In this document: positions 7,787 to 15,892 of the stretch, in pieces
How the letters are laid out: every line of letters begins with the position of its first letter
Numbering within the stretch: position 1 is the first letter of the stretch
NCBI GenBank assembly: GCA_964412235.1
Contig: CAYPNT010000044.1
Span: 1-22,886 of the forward strand
Length of the DNA: 22,886 nucleotides
Direction: 5' to 3'
From: JAYZQT01 sp964412235
GTDB lineage: Bacteria > Pseudomonadota > Alphaproteobacteria > MPNO01 > UBA830
Notes under the pieces: model-generated
What the model saw: only the letters and a program-made list of their open reading frames with translations
Databases searched by the model: none
Told to the model about the DNA's origin: nothing
Position numbers and translations under genes: made by a program

Positions 7787-8995
7787 TCAGCGTTCCATTA
7801 GTTTGGTAAATTTTTCAAAGAGATAATAGCTGTCCTGCGGCCCTGGACTGGCCTCGGGATGATATTGGACAGAAAATACTGGTTGATCGGGCACGCGTAA
7901 ACCTTCAATAGTTCCGTCAAAAAGCGAAATGTGAGTTGCTTCGATTTCTTTAGGAAGAGTTACATCATCGACCACAAAACCATGGTTCTGGCTGGTAATT
8001 TCGACCTTTCCTGTTGCAATGTTCTTTACCGGGTGGTTGCCACCACGGTGGCCGAGATGCATTTTTTTGGTTTTGGCACCTAGGGCTATAGCGAGAATTT
8101 GATGACCCAAGCAAATGCCAAACATCGGCACACCAAATTTTATGAGTTGTTGGATAACCGGAACTGTGTAAACAGCCGTTGCGGCTGGATCACCCGGCCC
8201 ATTCGACAGGAAAATGCCATCCGGCTTCAATCGCAGCACATCCTCTGCGGTAGTTGTTGCGGGCACAACCGTGATCTTACATCCGGATGAAGCCAGGCTG
8301 CGCAGTATATTTCTCTTCGCCCCATAATCTATAGCCACCACATGATGTTTGGGAGAGGTCAGACGTCCATATCCTTGACGCAAGGCCCATTTAGTCTCTT
8401 CCCAATTATATTGTTGAGGACATGTCACCTCTTTAGCAAGGTCCATGCCTTCCAGGCCTGGCCAGGCACGCGCCGTTTTTAATAGAGCGGCTGGAGATGA
8501 ATCTCCTTTGAAGTCGCCGTCCGGCTTATGGCAAATAACACTATTGGGTGCACCTAAATCGCGAATCAGGTTGGTCAGCCGGCGGGTGTCGATTCCGGCT
8601 ATACCCACTAAATTGTGTTTTTTTAACCATAATTCAAGGTGTTGAGTGGCGCGCCAATTTGATGGGTCTGTAATATTGGTTCGAAGTATTAACCCGCGCA
8701 CCACCGGAGAGTTGGCCTCTATATCTTCTGGATTAGTACCAACATTACCAATATGGGGAAAGGTAAAATTAATGATCTGACCTGCGTAGGAGGGGTCTGT
8801 TAAAATTTCCTGATAACCGGTCATCGAAGTGTTGAAACAAACCTCCCCAGAGGTATGTCCTACCGCACCAAACCCCTGACCCCAGACAAATGTGCCATCG
8901 GCTAACACGAGTACGCCGGTTGCTGTTGCCGGTTGTGTCATAGGAAATTTCGAAGCATTTGTGCTATTTTTTATCACCTGATCGGCGGAGGCCAT
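7787..8995 (-). CDS. carA: Carbamoyl-phosphate synthase small (glutaminase) subunit
   Basis: The small subunit hydrolyses glutamine and passes ammonia to CarB for carbamoyl-phosphate synthesis. The 402-residue product has the CPSase N-terminal domain (GEVCFNTSMTGYQEILTDPS, 50-69) and a class I glutamine amidotransferase domain. The catalytic triad is C295 in GICLGHQ plus H379 and E381 in VQYHPEASPGP. FLSNGPGDP (262-270) is also typical. The first 20 or so residues, up to MTQPATATG, are weakly conserved, so translation could begin at the internal ATG (M19), though the upstream ATG is kept here. It is divergent from yqeY over 227 bases, as in many alphaproteobacteria. carB is not the next gene: an accessory block of about 6.4 kb lies between. 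Confidence 0.97.
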   Translation of the reverse strand: MASADQVIKNSTNASKFPMTQPATATGVLVLADGTFVWGQGFGAVGHTSGEVCFNTSMTGYQEILTDPSYAGQIINFTFPHIGNVGTNPEDIEANSPVVRGLILRTNITDPSNWRATQHLELWLKKHNLVGIAGIDTRRLTNLIRDLGAPNSVICHKPDGDFKGDSSPAALLKTARAWPGLEGMDLAKEVTCPQQYNWEETKWALRQGYGRLTSPKHHVVAIDYGAKRNILRSLASSGCKITVVPATTTAEDVLRLKPDGIFLSNGPGDPAATAVYTVPVIQQLIKFGVPMFGICLGHQILAIALGAKTKKMHLGHRGGNHPVKNIATGKVEITSQNHGFVVDDVTLPKEIEATHISLFDGTIEGLRVPDQPVFSVQYHPEASPGPQDSYYLFEKFTKLMER

Positions 8996-9037
8996 AACGA
9001 ACCCCGTAATTTGGATGTGTACCTATTTACACAGTGA

Positions 9038-9073
9038 TTAACGTTAAATATGCGATCAAAAGAGGCCCGTCAA
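9038..9073 (-). promoter_or_regulatory. Candidate carA promoter with palindrome over the -10 box
   Basis: Reading the minus strand, TTGACG (9068-9073) has five of six consensus -35 bases, and a 17-base spacer leads to TATTTA (9045-9050) as a weak -10. The perfect palindrome TTAACGTTAA (9038-9047) overlaps the -10, a position where a bound repressor would block RNA polymerase. The leader to the carA ATG would be about 45 bases. The remainder of the 227-base carA/yqeY gap must hold the yqeY promoter, which I could not place with confidence. Confidence 0.45.
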
Positions 9074-9222
9074 CGATTACGACTTGTAAAAAAAATTAAA
9101 AAACCAATATTTTTCAACATATTAGGCCGCCGCATCAGATTTGCTTGCAGGCATAAAGTAGGCTAACGTCCGGCGCTTCTCAGGCGACTGTTCGCAACTT
9201 ACCTAAGATATGGACTTGAACA

Positions 9223-9681
9223 ATGCTCCGCGATCAGCTCAACGAAGCTCTAAAGACATCAATGAAAAACAAAGACCGTGTCGCGGTGTCTGCACTACGA
9301 CTAATCATTACAGCGATTAAAGATCGAGATATAGCTGCTCGTTCAAAGGGAATAGATGACGGTATACCTGATATAGAAATTCTTCAAGTTCTACAAACAA
9401 TGGTGCGGCAGCGTCATGAGTCGATTGAGATGTACCGGAAGGGTGACCGAGAGGAACTCGCCGTGCAAGAGGAGCAAGAAATAAAAATAATACAAGGATT
9501 CATGCCTCGTCAGCTTGACGAAGAGGAAATAGAAAACGCGATTAAACTTATAATTGAGGAGACTCGGGCTACCTCTATTAAGGATATGGGGAAGGCGATG
9601 GGTAAACTCCGCGAGCGCTATGCAGGCCAAATGGATTTTGGTAAAGCTGGGGCTGTGCTAAAATCTAGACTGACCCGTTAA
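9223..9681 (+). CDS. GatB/YqeY domain-containing protein
   Basis: The 152-residue protein is a stand-alone YqeY, related to the tail domain of the amidotransferase subunit GatB. In GatB that domain contacts tRNA; the role of the free protein is not well settled. Visible family features are the start MLRDQLNEALKTSMKNKD, then VSALRLIITAIKDRDI, QRHESIEMYRKGDREELA and the C-terminal IKDMGKAMGKLRERYAGQMD. Length matches the family. It precedes dnaG by 93 bases on the same strand, in the conserved yqeY-dnaG-rpoD order, and is divergent from carA. The ribosome site is weak (TGGA 8 bases upstream). Confidence 0.93.
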   Translation: MLRDQLNEALKTSMKNKDRVAVSALRLIITAIKDRDIAARSKGIDDGIPDIEILQVLQTMVRQRHESIEMYRKGDREELAVQEEQEIKIIQGFMPRQLDEEEIENAIKLIIEETRATSIKDMGKAMGKLRERYAGQMDFGKAGAVLKSRLTR

Positions 9682-9774
9682 CATAAACGGTGTAAAATAG
9701 ATGTGATGTGTGAACGCGCAGCATCGGGGTGCAAAGCGTTGACTAGAACATTAAATGGAAGGGCTAGCCTAGCA

Positions 9775-11640
9775 ATGGCCATCTCGCCTAAATTCCTCGA
9801 AGAAATTCGTACACGGATAACGTTATCAGAAAGGGTTGGCCGTTCTGTCGAACTTACCCGTCGCGGGCGCGAGCAGATAGGTTTATGTCCGTTTCACAAT
9901 GAGAAGAGTCCGTCTTTCACTGTTTCGGACGAAAAAAATTTTTATCATTGTTTTGGTTGTGGGGCACATGGCGATGTCATTGGCTACGTTATGCATGCGG
10001 ATAGTTTGACGTTTCCGGAGGCGGTTGAAGTCTTGGCCAAGGAGGCGGGCCTTGAGGTGCCAATGTCGACGCCTGAAGATCGTGAACGAGATAAAAAGCG
10101 AGCGGGTTTAATTGATGTGGTGGCCGCTGCAGCCAGGGTGTTTGAAAAATTTCTATGGTCAAGTGAGGGTCGGGCGGCGCTTCACTATCTGCGCGAACGG
10201 GGTCTTACCGATTCAACAATTAGGGAGTTTAGACTTGGTTTTGCATGCCCAGGTAATGTGTTGAAAACGAGTCTGTGTTCCAATGACATCTCTGAAAATA
10301 TGCTATTGGAAGCGGGGCTGATCCGCCAATCCCAAGATGGTAAAAATACATATGATTTTTTTCGCGATCGAGTAATTTATCCTATCTGTGACAACCGAGG
10401 CCGTATTATTGCATTTGGCGGCCGCACATTAGGTAATGGCGAGCCGAAATATCTGAATTCACCGGATTCACCGTTATTTGATAAGCGACGAACGCTTTAT
10501 AATTTGGACCGGGCGCGTAAGCTCGCACGTGACCTGGGGAGATATATCGTCACCGAAGGTTACATGGACGTCATTTCGCTTTACCAGGAAGGTTTTAGGG
10601 AGACAGTAGCGCCCCTGGGTACAGCGGTAACCGAGTACCATCTATTAGAACTTTGGCGAGTATGTGATGAGCCAATTCTGTGCTTTGACGGCGATAACGC
10701 CGGTATGGGTGCTGCGTATCGTGCTGCGGAGAGGGCGTTGCCTTTGTTAAAGCCCGAAAAATCGCTCCGTTTTATTAGACTGCCGTACGATGAGGATCCT
10801 GACAGTTTCGTTAAAAAGGAAGGTCCCAAGGCTGTAGAAGTTCTACTCGAAAACGCTATGCCGTTGTCTGATATAATTTGGTCGATCGAGACACGTGATC
10901 GTGATTTCAATACTCCGGAGCGACTCGCGGGGCTTGAAAAACGCCTAGATGACCGGGCCCTCGCCATAGCCGACCGGAAAGTTCAATATCAGTATAAAGA
11001 ATTTTTTCGAAAAAAATTACAAGAAATGAGGGGTATTGTAGGTACCATCAAAAGCACGGGTGGACCCTACAGAAGAAATGTTAAAGCAGGGAAATATAAT
11101 CCCGGTAATCGTTCTCAATTGTCTTCTATAGTTAATTTTCCTCATAATAGACGTAGCCCCAAAATACTAAAAAAGCGTCTTGAGCAAGTTCTTTTAACTG
11201 TAATTATTAATCATCCAGCGTTATTAAACGGCTTCGCTGAAGATATAGCTACAGTGAATGTTTCGGATGATAAGCTTGACAACCTTAGGCAGGAAATCCT
11301 AAAGGTTCACGCCAACGTCGCGGAGCTTGACGCAGAAGGGTTAAAAAGCCACTTAATAGATATGGGGAACGGTGAAATTTTGCAATCTGTGCTTGATCCG
11401 GAAGTTTATGTCCATGCGGGCTTTGCTCGAGTAGATACGTCGAAGGAAAATGTTCGTGCAGGGTTTTTAGAGGTATTGTCCCGCCAACTTGAGCCTGCGA
11501 GGCGTGCAGAACTTGAGGAGGCACGCCAAGTTTTTATAAAAGAGCCAACAGAAGAAAACTGGGAGCGGTTTGAAAAGCTTAAATCAGACGTTCCTATTGG
11601 ACGCGATCTCCATAGTGCAACTGGGGAGACTACGACATAG
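9775..11640 (+). CDS. dnaG: DNA primase
   Basis: Primase makes the RNA primers for replication. The ATG at 9775 is preferred over the in-frame ATG at 9703 because MAISPKFLEEIRTRI is the family's normal N-terminus, and GGAAGGG lies 11 bases upstream; the extra 24 residues look unrelated to primases. In the resulting 621-residue protein the CHC2 zinc finger is C38, H41, C59 and C62 (LCPFHNEKSPSF and YHCFGCGAHGD). The basic core includes RDRVIYPICDNRGRIIAFGG. The TOPRIM catalytic acids are E261 in TEGYMDV and D305/D307 in CFDGDNAG. A C-terminal domain of roughly 200 residues, for binding the helicase, ends at 11640. It lies between yqeY and rpoD, the classical macromolecular-synthesis arrangement. 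Confidence 0.97.
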   Translation: MAISPKFLEEIRTRITLSERVGRSVELTRRGREQIGLCPFHNEKSPSFTVSDEKNFYHCFGCGAHGDVIGYVMHADSLTFPEAVEVLAKEAGLEVPMSTPEDRERDKKRAGLIDVVAAAARVFEKFLWSSEGRAALHYLRERGLTDSTIREFRLGFACPGNVLKTSLCSNDISENMLLEAGLIRQSQDGKNTYDFFRDRVIYPICDNRGRIIAFGGRTLGNGEPKYLNSPDSPLFDKRRTLYNLDRARKLARDLGRYIVTEGYMDVISLYQEGFRETVAPLGTAVTEYHLLELWRVCDEPILCFDGDNAGMGAAYRAAERALPLLKPEKSLRFIRLPYDEDPDSFVKKEGPKAVEVLLENAMPLSDIIWSIETRDRDFNTPERLAGLEKRLDDRALAIADRKVQYQYKEFFRKKLQEMRGIVGTIKSTGGPYRRNVKAGKYNPGNRSQLSSIVNFPHNRRSPKILKKRLEQVLLTVIINHPALLNGFAEDIATVNVSDDKLDNLRQEILKVHANVAELDAEGLKSHLIDMGNGEILQSVLDPEVYVHAGFARVDTSKENVRAGFLEVLSRQLEPARRAELEEARQVFIKEPTEENWERFEKLKSDVPIGRDLHSATGETTT

Positions 11641-11741
11641 GCTAATTGTTACAGTTATGGTAACGGAAGTGCAGAATTTTAAATAGTTCGTGCTGATGAG
11701 CATTCGTCCGTACGAAGGGAAGCTGGGGGAACCAAAATCTT

Positions 11742-13985
11742 ATGGCGACGAAGATAAAAAGCGAGCCTAATATAAAACGGCGGTCTTCTGTGGGGAAAAA
11801 ATCACCGGCCAAAACCAAACCAACCAGCACCACGAATGGTGCTGTTATAGGCAACAAAGCGACAGGAAAACCAAGTCGACGCAAGGCTACTGGAAAGCCT
11901 GCGCTCAGTTCGGTTAAAAAAAAGGTACGTACGGCGAAACGAACTAAAACCGCGATCAAAAAAACTGTTAAAACGAATGGGCATGACCGAACAACGGCCA
12001 CAAAGGATAAGAAAGTAAATAAACAAAATACGGCAAAAAAAACGCCGGTTCGAAGTAAACAGGATAACAAAGCGGCAGATGAAACGACTAACGATTCTCC
12101 TGTGATTGACTCTGTTGGGGCATTGATAAAAAAGCTCGTCGAAAGTGGTAAGGAACGCGGTTATGTAACATACGAAGACATTAATAAGGCGTTGCCGCCC
12201 GACAACGTATCTTCTGAGCAGATTGAAGATACCATGACCCAACTTTCCGAACTTGGAATTAATGTGGTTGAAAACGATGATTCTGATGATGTGGAGCAGA
12301 CAGAGGCAGGTGATCAAGAAAATTCGGTTAAAGCATCAAACGATGAGGGTCAGGAGCTCGGCCGGACTGACGATCCTGTGCGTATGTACTTGCGTGAAAT
12401 GGGTTCTGTTGAATTACTTTCGCGCGAGGGTGAGATAGCGATTGCTAAGCGGATAGAGGCTGGGAGAGAGAAAATGATTTCAGCTATTTGTGAATCTCCA
12501 CTCACCTTTCGTGCAATCTTGTCGTGGCGTGAGGCGTTAAAAAATGAAGAGATGTTGCTTCGCGATGTTATTGATCTTGAGGCTGCCTATGGAGGTGATA
12601 CAGCTAAATTGAACGCAGCGGCTAATGAGAATATCGTTGTACCGCCACCCCAGGTTGGGTCCCCTACTGGTGAAGCGGAGGGTGAACCTGACGAAGATGA
12701 AGAAGAAGATGCGGTTAGCGTTTCATTGTCAGCGATGGAAGAGGTGGTGACTCCTAAGGTGCTGCGCAAACTTGATAAGATCAATTTAACATGGCCCAAG
12801 GTCAACAAACTCAGGGCTAAAAGGATAGAAGCGCTATTGAGAAAGCGCTCCTTTGGTGGTGTATCCGAAAAAAACCTTACAAAGTTGACGCGCGAACTTG
12901 TCTTGTTGGTTAAAAGCGTGCGAATGAATTCATTTCGCATTGAGCAGCTTGTTCAGGAGTTATACACCTATAATAAAACACTACTTGGGCTAGAGGGCAG
13001 ACTTTTGCGAATGGCTACTAAGTCCAAAGTAGCTCGTTCCGACTTTTTGGCAGAATATTTGGGTGCAGAGACGGATCCTAAATGGTTAAACCGAGTTTCT
13101 CGGCTTTCTGGAAAAGGATGGAAGCCTTTTGCTCAGCGTTATCGTGACGATATCAAGTCTATACGCGGTCAAGTAGGAGCACTATCCCAGGAAACGGAAA
13201 TGCCAGTCGAAGAATTTCGTCGACTGGTCAATGAAGTCCAACGTGGTGAGCGCGAAGCTAGTCGAGCAAAGAAGGAAATGGTTGAAGCGAATCTGAGGCT
13301 CGTCATTTCCATTGCAAAGAAATATACTAACCGTGGCCTTCAATTTCTTGATCTGATTCAGGAAGGTAATATTGGTTTGATGAAGGCAGTGGATAAGTTT
13401 GAGTACCGGCGTGGATATAAATTTTCTACCTATGCGACCTGGTGGATACGGCAGGCTATAACACGATCAATAGCGGATCAGGCGCGTACGATCCGGATAC
13501 CAGTACACATGATCGAGACCATCAACAAACTTGTACGCACATCGCGTCAGATCCTGCATGAAATAGGGCGAGAACCTACACCTGAGGAGCTTGCGGTGCG
13601 ACTTGGAATGCCACTTGAAAAGGTTCGCAAGGTACTCAAGATTGCGAAGGAACCTATTAGTCTCGAAACTCCTATTGGAGACGAGGATGATAGCTACCTT
13701 GGCGATTTTATCGAGGACAAAAATGCAATACAGCCCTTAGAGGCCGCTATACAAGGAAATTTGAGGGAAACCACTACACGTGTGCTTGCAAGCCTAACCC
13801 CTCGGGAGGAAAGGGTTTTACGAATGCGCTTTGGAATTGGTATGAACACAGATCATACATTAGAAGAAGTCGGTCAACAATTTTCAGTAACACGAGAGCG
13901 TATTCGCCAGATTGAGGCTAAAGCGTTGAGAAAATTGAAACATCCTAGCCGTTCGCGCATGCTCCGTAGCTTCCTGGACACGTGA
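11742..13985 (+). CDS. rpoD: RNA polymerase primary sigma factor (sigma-70) with long basic N-terminal tail
   Basis: This is the housekeeping sigma factor directing RNA polymerase to vegetative promoters. Region 1.1 is at about residues 124-177 (LVESGKERGYVTYEDINKAL and QIEDTMTQLSELGINVVE), region 1.2 starts at DDPVRMYLREMGS (about 210), and an acidic non-conserved region around 309-320 is rich in Glu/Asp. Region 2 (about 510-585) holds NLRLVISIAKKYTNRG and YATWWIRQAITRS. Region 4 (about 685-747) holds VTRERIRQIEAKALRKLKHP. At 747 residues it is longer than typical alphaproteobacterial RpoD. The excess is a low-complexity tail: residues 1-110 contain 35 Lys/Arg against 4 acidic residues and the repeat KATGKP twice. 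GGGGGA lies 11 bases before the ATG, and MATK is a common RpoD start, supporting the full-length reading. Confidence 0.97.
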   Translation: MATKIKSEPNIKRRSSVGKKSPAKTKPTSTTNGAVIGNKATGKPSRRKATGKPALSSVKKKVRTAKRTKTAIKKTVKTNGHDRTTATKDKKVNKQNTAKKTPVRSKQDNKAADETTNDSPVIDSVGALIKKLVESGKERGYVTYEDINKALPPDNVSSEQIEDTMTQLSELGINVVENDDSDDVEQTEAGDQENSVKASNDEGQELGRTDDPVRMYLREMGSVELLSREGEIAIAKRIEAGREKMISAICESPLTFRAILSWREALKNEEMLLRDVIDLEAAYGGDTAKLNAAANENIVVPPPQVGSPTGEAEGEPDEDEEEDAVSVSLSAMEEVVTPKVLRKLDKINLTWPKVNKLRAKRIEALLRKRSFGGVSEKNLTKLTRELVLLVKSVRMNSFRIEQLVQELYTYNKTLLGLEGRLLRMATKSKVARSDFLAEYLGAETDPKWLNRVSRLSGKGWKPFAQRYRDDIKSIRGQVGALSQETEMPVEEFRRLVNEVQRGEREASRAKKEMVEANLRLVISIAKKYTNRGLQFLDLIQEGNIGLMKAVDKFEYRRGYKFSTYATWWIRQAITRSIADQARTIRIPVHMIETINKLVRTSRQILHEIGREPTPEELAVRLGMPLEKVRKVLKIAKEPISLETPIGDEDDSYLGDFIEDKNAIQPLEAAIQGNLRETTTRVLASLTPREERVLRMRFGIGMNTDHTLEEVGQQFSVTRERIRQIEAKALRKLKHPSRSRMLRSFLDT

Positions 13986-14056
13986 GTAAGATAAAGAAGG
14001 CCGGTTATGTGTTTTCTATAATTAGACACAAATATTAGCTGTTTGTTTTTATGGTC

Positions 14057-14086
14057 TTGGCACTATTGAATTTTACTCTCTATAGA
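14057..14086 (+). promoter_or_regulatory. Candidate promoter for the UbiD-family gene
   Basis: TTGGCA (14057-14062) matches five of six -35 bases. After an 18-base spacer comes TATAGA (14081-14086), four of six -10 bases. The leader to the ATG at 14176 would be about 85 bases and includes a small hairpin (ATACC, loop GTAAA, GGTAT at 14145-14159) immediately before the GGAGG ribosome site (14161-14165). I saw no clear rpoD terminator in the 190-base gap, so read-through is possible. Confidence 0.4.
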
Positions 14087-14175
14087 TTGGGTGACTATCT
14101 TTAAACCTTTGCGATTGTGCGCCAAGAAAGGGTACACAGTGTTTATACCGTAAAGGTATTGGAGGAGCGATAGAG

Positions 14176-15633
14176 ATGAGCAAAGATTCGGCTACGGTGC
14201 GAAATGAGGGCTATCTTGACCTAAGAGAGTTAATAGACCGGTTCGACCAAATCGGGGAGCTTGCGCGCGTTAATGGTGCAGATTGGAATTTGGAGGTGGG
14301 TGCTATATCTGAAACTGTGGCCGCTGAAAAACCTGGGCGATCAAAGGCCCTACTTTTCGATCAAATCCAGGGGTATCCAGAGGGTTTTCGAATTATGTCC
14401 GGGGCCGCTAACGCATTTAAGCGTCTCGCGCTCGTTCTTGGTCTGCCTGATCCTGAAAATGAAATGGATCTTGTACATTCCTACCGTAAACGGGCGAAAA
14501 AAGAGTTTGAGCTGATTCCACCCCTTGAGGTTGCAAACGGCCCAGTCCTTGAAAATATTGATCGCGATGAGGCGGTTGATCTGTGGAAGTTTCCAGTTCC
14601 TTTCGTGCACGAAAAGGACGGGGGGCGCTACATTGGTACTGACGATCTTGTGATCATGCGCGACCCCGATTCTGGTTGGACGAACGTTGGAACCTATCGC
14701 GTCATGGTCCACGATAAAAATACGGTTGCAATTTGGATGTCCCCGGGAAAACACGGAAAATTGATAAGCGAAAAATATTTTGAAGATGGAAAACCGTGCC
14801 CGGTATTGATTTCATGTGGGCACGATCCAAATCTTTTTCTAGTAGCTCACCAAGAGGTTGATTACGAGTTGGACGAGTTTGCCTACGCAGGTGGCCAGCG
14901 GGGGCGGGCTATTGAATTTATACCTTCGGAGCTACATCAACTCCCCATACCAGCATACTCCGAGCTAGTCCTCGAGGGCGAAATGATATCTGATGAGATG
15001 CGAGAGGAGGGCCCGTTCGGTGAATTCATGGGTTATTATGCTTCGAATGCCTCTCAACTTCCTATTGTCCGTATCAAACGGGTTTACTGGCGGAATAACC
15101 CCATTATTACGCTTGCGGTACCGTCCCGTCCTCCGGAAAACTTCACTTTTGCACGAGCGACGGTCAAATCTGCTATGATTTGGGATGAGGTAGAAAAGGC
15201 CGGTCTACCAGGAGTTCAGGGCGTTTGGTGCCACGAATCGGGAGCGGGCCGTTTATTCAACGTCATTTCCATACGGCAGCTATATCCCGGACATGCGTCA
15301 CAAGCCGGAATGTTGGCTGCTAATTGTCACGCGGGGAATTATGCGGGTCGTTGGGTAATAGTCGTTGACGAGGATATCGATCCCTCAAATTTATTTGACG
15401 TCACATGGGCTATGTCAACGCGATGCGATCCACCGGAGGACATTCAATATGTAAAGCGTTCCTGGTCGACGCCGCTTGATCCACTGCTACGTGAACCTCC
15501 GTGGCAAAATAATCGAGCAATTGTCGACGCTTGTCGTCCTTACGGCTGGAAAGAAGATTTCCCGAGTGTTGCAGAGGCTAGTCCAGTACTAAAATCATCA
15601 ATTCGGAAAAAATTTTCTGATCTTTATGAATAG
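14176..15633 (+). CDS. UbiD-family (prenylated-FMN) decarboxylase
   Basis: UbiD-family enzymes reversibly decarboxylate aromatic, heteroaromatic or unsaturated acids using prenylated FMN made by UbiX. This 485-residue protein shows the cofactor-binding segment TNVGTYRVMVHDKNTVAIW with N170 and R175, and H193 shortly after. The catalytic Glu-Arg-Glu set is R175, E278 and E283 in EEGPFGEFMGYY. Length is usual for the family. GGAGG sits 10 bases before the ATG. No ubiX, ubiA or other quinone gene is nearby, and the following genes are oxidative and transport genes, so a catabolic role (decarboxylating an imported acid) is at least as likely as ubiquinone synthesis; the prFMN would have to come from elsewhere in the genome. 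Family is certain; substrate is unknown. Confidence 0.93.
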   Translation: MSKDSATVRNEGYLDLRELIDRFDQIGELARVNGADWNLEVGAISETVAAEKPGRSKALLFDQIQGYPEGFRIMSGAANAFKRLALVLGLPDPENEMDLVHSYRKRAKKEFELIPPLEVANGPVLENIDRDEAVDLWKFPVPFVHEKDGGRYIGTDDLVIMRDPDSGWTNVGTYRVMVHDKNTVAIWMSPGKHGKLISEKYFEDGKPCPVLISCGHDPNLFLVAHQEVDYELDEFAYAGGQRGRAIEFIPSELHQLPIPAYSELVLEGEMISDEMREEGPFGEFMGYYASNASQLPIVRIKRVYWRNNPIITLAVPSRPPENFTFARATVKSAMIWDEVEKAGLPGVQGVWCHESGAGRLFNVISIRQLYPGHASQAGMLAANCHAGNYAGRWVIVVDEDIDPSNLFDVTWAMSTRCDPPEDIQYVKRSWSTPLDPLLREPPWQNNRAIVDACRPYGWKEDFPSVAEASPVLKSSIRKKFSDLYE

Positions 15634-15726
15634 TGGGGTTCAAGTTAGATAATTTATGAAAACTTCGTTCGATTGAATAATCTCCCTTGCATAGATAGGT
15701 AACTGATGGCAGCTTGCGCGGCGCGT

Positions 15727-15803
15727 AGGCCCGTAGTTCAGCTGGTTAGAACACTCCGCTCATAACGGAGTTGTCGGGGGTTCGAGTCCCTCCGGGCCTA
15801 CCA
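15727..15803 (+). tRNA. tRNA with CAU anticodon, probably tRNA-Ile2 (lysidine type)
   Basis: A 77-base cloverleaf folds fully: acceptor AGGCCCG/CGGGCCT, D stem GTTC/GAAC, anticodon stem CTCCG/CGGAG with loop CTCATAA (anticodon CAT), T stem GGGGG/CCCTC with loop TTCGAGT, discriminator A and encoded CCA. CAU tRNAs may be initiator Met, elongator Met or Ile2. The acceptor has C4-G69 and C5-G68, which TilS uses to select tRNA-Ile2 for lysidine, and there are U12-A23, C29-G41 and A73, known isoleucine identity elements in E. coli. Elongator Met of E. coli differs at 4-69, 5-68 and 29-41. The paired A1-U72 end is not initiator-like on its own, and the anticodon stem lacks the three G-C pairs of initiators. 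Ile2 is therefore favoured. Confidence 0.9.
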
Positions 15804-15892
15804 ATTTTCTTAAGAGTAGATGTTTATGTAAATTGTGTTGCAGGCCATACTATCTAGTATTGATTTAGACTTTATTGGTTGAGGCGTCCGTG

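Noticed and set aside
9703..9774. In-frame N-terminal extension of dnaG from ATG 9703
   Set aside because: The extra 24 residues do not resemble primase, and the canonical N-terminus begins at 9775 with a ribosome site upstream.
13986..14175. Possible rpoD terminator (TGTGT ... ACACA, then a T-rich stretch)
   Set aside because: The stem is only 5 bp with a 13-base loop and the T run is not adjacent; support is too weak.
15875..15892. TTG start for the 2OG-type oxygenase
   Set aside because: No ribosome site precedes it, while ATG 15893 has GAGG at 8 bases and gives a typical family N-terminus.
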